This document shows positions 1 through 5,434 of a stretch of DNA of 8,803 nt, piece after piece. Below the pieces are notes generated by a model. The model made no database searches and was not told the DNA's origin. It was given only the letters and a program-made list of their open reading frames with translations. This DNA comes from Hyphomicrobium_A sp964622715 (GTDB taxonomy: Bacteria; Pseudomonadota; Alphaproteobacteria; Rhizobiales; Hyphomicrobiaceae): positions 1-8,803 of the forward strand of contig CAZURR010000095.1 in assembly GCA_964622715.1 (NCBI GenBank), in the 5' to 3' direction. The position numbers and the translations under genes were made by a program. Every line of letters starts with the position of its first letter. The stretch's first letter is position 1.

Positions 1-822
1 ATGGTCGGTGAGACGCCCAGCATCGATCGCATCGGGCCGCAAGGCGCGATGTTCACCGACTACTATGCCGAGCAGAGCTGCACCGCTGGGCGCACGGCCT
101 TTTTCACCGGCATGCATCCAGTGCGCGCCGGCATGCTCCTACCGGAAATTCCCGGAGCCCCATCCTATCTGCAACCTGGAACGCCGGCCCTTGCAAAATT
201 TCTGCACGACCTTGGCTACACGACCGGTGAGTTCGGCAAGAACCACCTGCGTGATCACACCGACGTGTTGCCGACCGCGCACGGCTTCCACGAGTTCTGG
301 GGCTATCTGTATCACCTCGATGCGATGCAGGGGGTGAGCTTCCCGGACATCAACAAGAGTCCGACCGATCAGACTATCGCGCCGCCGTGCAAGAACACGC
401 CGGTCCCCGGACTCGCACCGGTGACCGGTGCCGTCGATCTCAAGACGACGACCTGTCTGACGCCTCCACGTCCGGTGATTTGGTGCAAGTCCTCTGACGG
501 CACAGCGGCGAACCAGACCTGCAAAGACGAGGGACCGCTGACACTCGAACGCTCTAAGACGGTGGACGAGGAGATCTCGGCCAAGGTTATCGACTTCCTC
601 GATCGGAACGACCCCGAGACGACGGGCAAGCCCTTCTTCATCTGGTACAACCCGGCGCGCATGCACATCACGACCGTGCAAGGCGGTTCATGGTGGCCCG
701 AATGGTGTAGCTGGCTCGCTGCGCGCTCGAGCCCCATGTGTTCTGCAGCTGCCGTTGGCGCGGAAATGCAAGGAAAACCTTCATTGGGCGACGCGCCAGG
801 GACCTATGTTCTTCAGCCCTAG
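1..822 (+). pseudogene. Arylsulfatase fragment (open at the left edge, 3' part lost)
   Basis: This is the N-terminal third of a type I sulfatase, an enzyme that hydrolyses sulfate esters with a formylglycine made from Cys. The motif SCTAGRTAFFTG places the modified Cys at residue 27 and its Arg at 31. FGKNHLRD (Lys80, His82) matches the active-site K-x-H segment, and FIWYNPARMH near residue 215 matches the strand before the sulfate-binding His. The ATG at position 1 aligns with an internal Met of the family, so the real start and the first metal-binding Asp pair lie upstream of the window. Similarity stops at about residue 225. The last 48 residues match nothing I recognise, and a stop follows. 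The family normally continues for some 250-300 more residues, including the second DN metal motif, which is absent here. The fragment is therefore probably inactive. The sulfatase identity is secure; the pseudogene call is an inference. Confidence 0.75.
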
Positions 823-858
823 CGGCTCTGCCTCCCATAACGAACAACGAGAGCGACA
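681..858 (+). other. Unassigned junction between sulfatase remnant and stress-protein remnant
   Basis: From about 681 to 858 I see no recognisable protein similarity in any forward frame. Frame 1 is open to the stop at 820-822, and frame 3 is open to a stop overlapping the ATG at 859. This is the expected position of a deletion or recombination joint that removed the sulfatase 3' end, and possibly the first domain of the following stress protein. No inverted repeats, insertion-sequence ends or target duplications are visible. A TTGGGC/TATGTT pair (784-810) has only a 15-base spacer and is not convincing as a promoter. Confidence 0.4.
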
Positions 859-1238
859 ATGATAACGCTGGAGGATTGCATTGCCATTGGCTGGGACAAG
901 TGTATTCAGGCGGTGCATGCGGTGGGAGCAGCAACGGCATTCATTCAAAACGCCAAACGCATTCACGTGCTCACGGTCGAAGAACCTCAAGAAGAAACAG
1001 CCGATCCGCACAGGTTGGTCGAATACCTTGCGTGGCATGGCCTCAATGCAGAGGGAAAGGTTGTTCCGAGAGCACACGAACAAGTCGGTCATGCGCTCCT
1101 TGCGACAGCACGTGAAATCGAGGCGAGCCTCCTCGTCATGGGGGCTACACCCACTATCGCTTCCAAGAGGCAGTGCTCGGAGGCACGACCCTACATGCGA
1201 TGCGCCAAAGTCACCACCCACTCTTAATGATGCATTGA
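859..1238 (+). pseudogene. Universal stress protein (UspA) domain, frameshifted
   Basis: The reading frame from the ATG at 859 gives a UspA-type fold: first strand CIAIGWD, then RIHVLTVEEP, then LLATAREIEASLLVMG. Just after this (residues 94-95, near 1145) the frame becomes nonsense and stops at 1227. Reading on from 1146 in the next frame restores the family's ending, with TAC-ACC-CAC then RFQEAVLGGTT and TLHAMRQSHHPLLMMH, and a stop at 1236-1238. One missing base after GGGGC explains the shift. The start resembles the second half of tandem UspA proteins (usually about 280 residues), so the first domain may also be lost. USPs bind ATP or act in stress responses. The restored stop lies six bases before atpD, so the ancestor probably led the ATPase operon. 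The GxxG nucleotide motif would read GAYT, already atypical. Confidence 0.8.
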
Positions 1239-1244
1239 GAAACC

Positions 1245-2708
1245 ATGAAGACTTCCAGTTCGCATACCGGTCGCAAAAGAATAGAGGGAGACCCGAACGA
1301 CGGCCCGCTCGGCCGCGTGACATCGGTTAGCGGTTCGGTCGTGGACGTTACATTCCCGGTAGGCGCCTTGCCGCCGATTAACAATGCGCTCCAAGTTGAT
1401 TGGGGTGGTCCACATCGCCTGATCGTTGAGGTCCAGCAACACCTGGATCCTTGTACGATACGAGGTGTGGCGATGCAGGAAACGGCCGGCCTTCGATGTG
1501 GTGTGACCGTAAAGGATGCCGGCGCGCCCATACTCGTGCCGACGGGGGAATCCGTTCTCGGACGGTTGATTAACGTGATTGGCGACCCGATCGACCATGG
1601 GCCCTCCTTCGGCGCCGACGTGTCGCGAGAACCTATCCACCGTAAGCCACCCAAGCTGAGCGAGCGACGGGGCGGTAGTGACCTTTTTCTAACGGCCATA
1701 AAGATCGTCGATCTGCTCGCACCCCTTGCTCGCGGCGGCAAGGCCGCGATGTTCGGTGGCGCAGGCGTCGGCAAGACCGTGCTCATCATGGAGCTCATCC
1801 GAACCACCGTCGAGAAATACGCCGGGATTTCGGTTTTTGCCGGCATTGGGGAACGGTCACGCGAAGGTCATGAACTTTGGCTGGAACTCCAGCGCTCCGG
1901 TGTACTCGATCGCACGGCACTTGTATTCGGGCAGATGAACGAGCCCCCGGGCGCCCGCTGGCGTGTCGGTATGACGGCCCTCACCGTTGCCGAGCATTTC
2001 CGCGACGCTATGCATCAGGATGTGCTGCTGCTGATCGATAATGTTTTTCGCTTCGTTCAGGCGGGTGGCGAGGTGTCGGGGCTCCTCGGTCGGCTGCCGT
2101 CGCGCGTGGGATATCAGCCGACACTGGCGACGGAGATCGCGGAACTCGAGGAGCGAATCGCGTCGGTGAAAGAGGCGGCAGTGACCTCCATCCAGGCGGT
2201 CTATGTGCCGGCCGACGATTTTACTGATCCAGCCGTGGCGCAGACCTTCACGCACCTTGATTCCGCGATTGTCCTCAGCCGGGATATGGCGAGCCAAGGG
2301 CTCTACCCGGCGATTGATCCGCTCGCGTCGACGTCGGTTATGCTCGATCCGCGCGTCGTGGGAGAGGAGCACTATGAGACCGCTGAAGAGGTCCGCCGCC
2401 TCATCGAACACTACCGTGAGCTACAGGAGATCATTTCGCTCCTTGGTATGGAAGAGCTCAGTGTCGCCGACCGGACAGCGGTTCGCCGGGCCCGCAGGCT
2501 CATGCGATTTCTCACGCAACCGTTCGCCGTTACGTCGCAATTTACTGGCCTGCAGGGGGCCTCGGTCTCTCTTGAAGACACGCTGAGCGGATGCAGGGCG
2601 ATCTTGGCCGGGGAGGCGGACGATTGGGCCGAGAGCTCGCTCTACATGGTCGGGACTCTCGAAGATGCGCGTGCCAAGGAACGGGCCGCGGGGCCGGAGG
2701 CAGCATGA
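1245..2708 (+). CDS. atpD: N-type ATPase subunit beta (catalytic)
   Basis: Catalytic subunit of the rotary ATPase headpiece; three copies alternate with alpha and make or hydrolyse ATP at the membrane's cytoplasmic face. The 487 residues show the beta-barrel start (PLGRVTSVSGSVVDVTFP, about 21-38), the P-loop GGAGVGKT at 171-178, the GERSREG segment with catalytic Glu203, the Walker B LLLIDN with Asp265, and QAVYVPADDFTDP further on. The length is normal, with about 20 extra N-terminal residues, as in other alternate-type beta subunits. In the C-terminal lever the usual DELSEED is EELSVAD (403-409), so two central acidic residues are lost. The ATG at 1245 has only a weak upstream purine run (GAGAAACC). 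The stop overlaps the atpC start (ATGA). Being first in the operon is typical of N-ATPases; housekeeping operons place it near the end. The identity is certain. Confidence 0.98.
   Translation: MKTSSSHTGRKRIEGDPNDGPLGRVTSVSGSVVDVTFPVGALPPINNALQVDWGGPHRLIVEVQQHLDPCTIRGVAMQETAGLRCGVTVKDAGAPILVPTGESVLGRLINVIGDPIDHGPSFGADVSREPIHRKPPKLSERRGGSDLFLTAIKIVDLLAPLARGGKAAMFGGAGVGKTVLIMELIRTTVEKYAGISVFAGIGERSREGHELWLELQRSGVLDRTALVFGQMNEPPGARWRVGMTALTVAEHFRDAMHQDVLLLIDNVFRFVQAGGEVSGLLGRLPSRVGYQPTLATEIAELEERIASVKEAAVTSIQAVYVPADDFTDPAVAQTFTHLDSAIVLSRDMASQGLYPAIDPLASTSVMLDPRVVGEEHYETAEEVRRLIEHYRELQEIISLLGMEELSVADRTAVRRARRLMRFLTQPFAVTSQFTGLQGASVSLEDTLSGCRAILAGEADDWAESSLYMVGTLEDARAKERAAGPEAA
2696..2700 (+). promoter_or_regulatory. 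Ribosome binding site of atpC
   Basis: GGAGG sits four bases before the ATG at 2705. This supports 2705 over in-frame ATG codons further upstream, which would run deep inside atpD and would not encode epsilon-like sequence. Confidence 0.7.
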
Positions 2709-3184
2709 GACTGTTGGTGACCACACCCATGTCGGTTGTTGTCGATGCTGAGAATGTGCGCCATGTCCGCGCCGAAGACGAAACTGGCGCCTTCGGCATC
2801 CTCCCAGGGCATGCGGATTTCGTGAGCGTCTTGACGGTTTCGGTGATCACGTGGCGCAATCATGAAAACGAGGAGCACAACGTGGCCGTTCGAGGCGGCG
2901 TGTTGACTGTCCGCGACGGCAACGTCGTCGAGATCGCGACACGAGAAGCCGCGGGCGAGGACACGCTTCACCGGCTTGGTCGAGCGGTGCTGGAGCGATT
3001 CCGCGAGGAGGCGCAAGCAGAGGAGAAGTCGCGGCTTTCAGCTACTCGGCTGCACCTGGCAGCGATCCGGCAGATCCAGCGCTATCTCGAATCGGGGCGG
3101 CAGCCTATCCCGCAGAGACCCCCGCCAGCGTTCGGCGCCTCAACGGCGAGGGGCGGTCCGCCCCGTGAAGGTGAACTACCATGA
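2705..3184 (+). CDS. atpC: N-type ATPase subunit epsilon
   Basis: Central-stalk subunit that joins gamma to the c-ring and can modulate ATP hydrolysis. The 159 residues begin MRLLVTTPMSVVVDAENV and contain GAFGILPGHADFVSVL (28-43), the hallmark of the epsilon N-terminal beta-sandwich, which runs to about residue 85. A charged helical region follows (about 86-130), corresponding to the two C-terminal helices. A Pro/Gly-rich tail of about 27 residues (133-159) makes the protein longer than the common 130-140. The start at 2705 overlaps the atpD stop as ATGA and has GGAGG upstream. The stop overlaps the atpQ start in the same way, so translation is probably coupled. Placement directly after atpD is conserved in both F-type and N-type operons. 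Confidence 0.95.
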   Translation: MRLLVTTPMSVVVDAENVRHVRAEDETGAFGILPGHADFVSVLTVSVITWRNHENEEHNVAVRGGVLTVRDGNVVEIATREAAGEDTLHRLGRAVLERFREEAQAEEKSRLSATRLHLAAIRQIQRYLESGRQPIPQRPPPAFGASTARGGPPREGELP

Positions 3185-3471
3185 GCATCTCGCCGAACAA
3201 CGAGGGGCCCAAGAAGATGCATCGGGCTGTTCGCTTACGTGAACAACGGAGCAAGCGATGGAAGAAGGAGGGCGAACGGTCGCTATGGCAGAACCTGTCA
3301 ATGGTTGGGGCGCTGGGCTGGTTGATCGTGACGCCGACTCTGCTCGGCGTGCTGGTCGGGCGCTGGCTCGATGGCGTCTTCGACACGGGCATCCTCTTTA
3401 GCGGCGCCCTGATTTTCCTGGGGATCACGATGGGTTGTTATCTCGCCTGGCAAAGGGTCGACAAGGAATGA
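3181..3471 (+). CDS. atpQ: AtpQ, AtpI-like membrane protein of N-ATPase operon
   Basis: A 96-residue protein with a very basic, Arg/Lys-rich cytoplasmic N-terminus (about 11-33) followed by two hydrophobic helices (about 42-60 and 70-90) and a short charged tail. The segment TPTLLGVLVGRWLD between the helices matches the AtpI/F0F1-gene-1 family, which in F-type operons helps c-ring assembly or ion supply; in N-ATPase operons the member at this place is called AtpQ. A ribosome site, GAAGGTG, lies seven bases before the ATG, and the start overlaps the atpC stop (ATGA). Its stop overlaps the atpR start (ATGA). The family assignment rests on position, two-helix architecture and the GRWLD motif. 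The exact function is not settled for the family, so an assembly or magnesium-related role is only a suggestion. Confidence 0.88.
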   Translation: MSISPNNEGPKKMHRAVRLREQRSKRWKKEGERSLWQNLSMVGALGWLIVTPTLLGVLVGRWLDGVFDTGILFSGALIFLGITMGCYLAWQRVDKE

Positions 3472-3740
3472 GCTGGATAAACCCAACTGAAGCCGCCTTA
3501 TACCTTACCGCTGGTGCGGTCCTTGGGTCGGCCTATTTCCTTCTGCTCCTCCGGACGGTCCGCCTGCATGCATCGCAAGCGGCTGCGATCACCATCATCG
3601 GAGTTTATTTTATGCGTTTCGCTGCGGCCGTGTCCGCATTCTGGGTCATTGCGCAGCAGGGAGCACTCCCCCTCCTGCTTGCCCTTCTGGGCTTTCTGAT
3701 CGCGCGGACTGCCGCCCAGCGCTGGATGGGATCGGAGTGA
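3468..3740 (+). CDS. atpR: AtpR, three-helix membrane protein of N-ATPase operon
   Basis: A 90-residue membrane protein with three predicted helices at about 9-28, 38-60 and 65-80. Arg29 and Arg32 lie at the end of helix 1, Arg50 lies inside helix 2 (GVYFMRFAAA), and Arg80 is near the end of helix 3. Arginines in the membrane are the notable feature of the AtpR family and, as I recall from the description of N-ATPases, were proposed to face c-subunit carboxylates during ring assembly; that is hypothesis. I chose the ATG at 3468, which overlaps the atpQ stop (ATGA), over an in-frame ATG at 3435 inside atpQ, because MSWINP followed by a helix is the usual start. A purine run (AAGGA) touches the ATG directly, so translation probably depends on coupling from atpQ. 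Found only in this operon type, always between atpQ and atpB. Confidence 0.88.
   Translation: MSWINPTEAALYLTAGAVLGSAYFLLLLRTVRLHASQAAAITIIGVYFMRFAAAVSAFWVIAQQGALPLLLALLGFLIARTAAQRWMGSE
3734..3737 (+). promoter_or_regulatory. Ribosome binding site of atpB
   Basis: GGAG lies five bases before the ATG at 3743, which favours that start over the GTG at 3737, itself part of this site. The GTG would add only two residues. Confidence 0.6.
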
Positions 3741-3742
3741 CC

Positions 3743-4414
3743 ATGGAGACCAGCCCATTCGCTACAGACATACTTTTTCACCTCGGACCCGTTCCGATCA
3801 GCCGTCCAGTCGTGACAACCTGGGCCATCATGGGGATGCTGACCGTAGTGTCTTGGCTGGGCCTGCGTCGGGCCAGCGTTCACGCGGGTCCCCTTCAGAC
3901 TGTGCTGGAGACCGTCGTCGCGACGCTTGAGAAACAAGTTTACGAGATTATCCAACGTGATCCCTGGCCCTATCTGCCTCTGCTTGGCACGTTGTTTATC
4001 TTCCTGGTTTTCGCAAATCTCTCGGCGGTCGTGCCTGGTATGAAACCCCCGACCGGGCATATCGAAACCCCGGCGGCGCTCGCGGCGATCGTTTTCTTGT
4101 CGGTCCACTATTTTGGAATCCGGTCTCGTGGCCTGGTCGAATATGCGCGTCGCTATACGAAGCCGAACTTACTGCTTCTTCCGCTCAATGTGCTATCCGA
4201 GATCACACGCACCTTCTCGCTTATGGTTCGTCTCTTCGGCAACATCATGAGTCACGAGTTCATAATCGCCATTGTCGTGTTTATGGCGGGTTTGTTGCTG
4301 CCGGTCCCCTTCTTGCTGTTGGTTATCTTGATCGGCATTATTCAGGCATACATCTTCACAGTTCTTGCCGCCGTGTTTATTGGCGCGGCCGTGGGTAGCG
4401 CAGAGGCAGAGTGA
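3743..4414 (+). CDS. atpB: N-type ATPase subunit a (ion channel)
   Basis: Membrane subunit forming the two ion half-channels next to the c-ring. The 223 residues contain several hydrophobic helices, and the two family signatures are intact. FSLMVRLFGNIMSHE carries the essential Arg163, and IGIIQAYIFTVLAAVFIG carries Gln201 in the last helix. DPWPYLPLLGTLFIFLVFANL (about 73-93) is the conserved middle helix, and the upstream PLQTVLETVVATLEKQ (about 50-65) matches the amphipathic stretch seen in subunit a. The length is somewhat short compared with the 270 residues of the E. coli protein but normal for the alternate type. An ATG at 3743 preceded by GGAG is preferred; a GTG at 3737 would overlap the atpR stop. 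A ten-base gap separates it from atpE. The identity is certain. Confidence 0.96.
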   Translation: METSPFATDILFHLGPVPISRPVVTTWAIMGMLTVVSWLGLRRASVHAGPLQTVLETVVATLEKQVYEIIQRDPWPYLPLLGTLFIFLVFANLSAVVPGMKPPTGHIETPAALAAIVFLSVHYFGIRSRGLVEYARRYTKPNLLLLPLNVLSEITRTFSLMVRLFGNIMSHEFIIAIVVFMAGLLLPVPFLLLVILIGIIQAYIFTVLAAVFIGAAVGSAEAE

Positions 4415-4418
4415 GGGA
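4413..4418 (+). promoter_or_regulatory. Strong ribosome binding site of atpE
   Basis: GAGGGA, six bases before the ATG at 4425, is the best Shine-Dalgarno match in the operon and overlaps the atpB stop. It fits the need for many copies of subunit c per complex, and it rules out the in-frame ATG at 4365 inside atpB. Confidence 0.75.
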
Positions 4419-4424
4419 TCTGAT

Positions 4425-4673
4425 ATGGAATTGAATCTTCAAATGTTGAGCATCATTGGCGCGGTCATCGCGGTTTCTTTTGGAGCGATCGGTCCAGCGT
4501 TTAGCGAAGGGCGCGCCATCGCTGCTGCGATGGACGCGATTGCCCGTCAGCCGGAATCTGCCGGACCCTTGTCGCGCACACTCTTCGTTGGACTCGCGAT
4601 GATCGAGACCATGGCAATCTACTGTCTCGTGATTGCACTGCTGTTGCTCTTCGCAAATCCGTTTGTTGGATAG
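4425..4673 (+). CDS. atpE: N-type ATPase subunit c (rotor ring)
   Basis: Proteolipid of 82 residues: helix 1 (about 8-37), polar loop ARQPE (40-44), helix 2 (about 52-76), and the usual LLLFANPFVG end. Glu61 in helix 2 is the ion-carrying carboxylate. Compared with the sodium-binding c subunit of Ilyobacter tartaricus, the Gln of helix 1 is replaced by Glu28 (PAFSEGRA). Ser66 becomes Thr62, Thr67 becomes Met63, and Tyr70 is kept as Tyr66. This ETxxxY plus helix-1 Glu pattern is the N-ATPase type. The family was predicted to move sodium, yet the Burkholderia pseudomallei N-ATPase ring was reported to be proton-specific, so the coupling ion is open. The Gly-rich packing motif of ordinary c rings is absent from helix 1. 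A strong ribosome site precedes the gene. Confidence 0.97.
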   Translation: MELNLQMLSIIGAVIAVSFGAIGPAFSEGRAIAAAMDAIARQPESAGPLSRTLFVGLAMIETMAIYCLVIALLLLFANPFVG

Positions 4674-4675
4674 CG

Positions 4676-5434
4676 ATGCACATCGATTGGTGGACGCTAT
4701 CACTGCAGGCAATTAACTTCCTCGTTCTCGTATGGCTCCTTTGGCGCTTTCTTTATCGGCCAGTCAGAGAGGTCATCGAGAAGCGGAAGCAGCTCGCCGA
4801 GCGGGCTTTCGCCGACGCTGGCAAACAGAAAATCGAGGCCGAGGCTGCGCGGCAACGCTTCGAGGAGGGCCGGGCCGGGCTCGCTCAAGAACGCCAAGAT
4901 ATGATCAAGAAGATCCACGAAGAGTTGGAAGTTGAACGTCGCAAGGTTTTAGACGAAGCAAGACACGAGGCGCATGCGCTACTGGAAGCGGCTCGCGAGT
5001 CCATCGACGAGGAACGAGAGGCCGCCCTAAGAGAGCTCCGCGAACAGGCTGCTGCGTTAGCGGTCGAGCTTGCTTCAGGGCTCCTGCGGAAGGCCGAATC
5101 GAATGCATCTAGCGGCATATTCCTTGAGCAGCTGGAGCGGCAACTGAACGACCTGCCGGCGGATGAACGCGAGCGTCTGCAAAAGGACCTTGCGGCGGAC
5201 AGCGCGCGTATGATGATCGTAACTGCGGCCCCCCTAACGCCGGAAGAGCGCGACCAGTGGACTGATCGGTTAAGCGCCTGCCTCGGTCAAAGGAACAAGA
5301 CTGACTTCGAAACCGATCCGGAGATCTTGGGCGGGGCTGAGCTTCGCTTCCCCCACGCCGTGCTCAAATTCACCTGGGCAGATCAGTTGCGCAAGGCCAG
5401 AGAGTTACTGCGAAGAGATGAAGCCGCTTCCTGA
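4676..5434 (+). CDS. atpF: N-type ATPase subunit b with delta-like C-terminus
   Basis: Peripheral-stalk subunit of 252 residues, much longer than a standard b (about 156). A single membrane anchor (about 10-27) is followed by RPVREVIEKRK and a long charged coiled coil (about 30-140). Residues about 178-245 (IVTAAPLTPEERDQW, then DPEILGGAELRF, then a closing helix RKARELL) resemble the C-terminal part of subunit delta/OSCP, which has the same T-A-PL-EE, DP-IGG and final-helix layout. No separate atpH exists in this operon, so AtpF probably supplies the link to alpha itself. The stop of atpE is two bases before the ATG, and GGA lies five bases upstream. The 3' end overlaps atpA by 17 bases. The b identity is certain; the delta origin of the tail is my reading of the pattern. 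Confidence 0.95.
   Translation: MHIDWWTLSLQAINFLVLVWLLWRFLYRPVREVIEKRKQLAERAFADAGKQKIEAEAARQRFEEGRAGLAQERQDMIKKIHEELEVERRKVLDEARHEAHALLEAARESIDEEREAALRELREQAAALAVELASGLLRKAESNASSGIFLEQLERQLNDLPADERERLQKDLAADSARMMIVTAAPLTPEERDQWTDRLSACLGQRNKTDFETDPEILGGAELRFPHAVLKFTWADQLRKARELLRRDEAAS

Noticed and set aside
139..681. Long minus-strand open frame opposite the sulfatase
   Set aside because: It is the antisense shadow of a GC-rich gene; its product is Arg-rich with no recognisable motif, while the plus strand shows sulfatase signatures.
784..810. Promoter for the stress protein and ATPase operon
   Set aside because: TTGGGC and TATGTT are separated by only 15 bases and match the consensus poorly in a GC-rich background.
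2591..2704. Upstream in-frame extension of atpC
   Set aside because: It lies wholly inside atpD and encodes no epsilon-like sequence; the ATG at 2705 has GGAGG and aligns with family starts.
4365..4424. Longer N-terminus for atpE
   Set aside because: It would overlap the end of atpB and add a polar leader not seen in c subunits; GAGGGA points to 4425.
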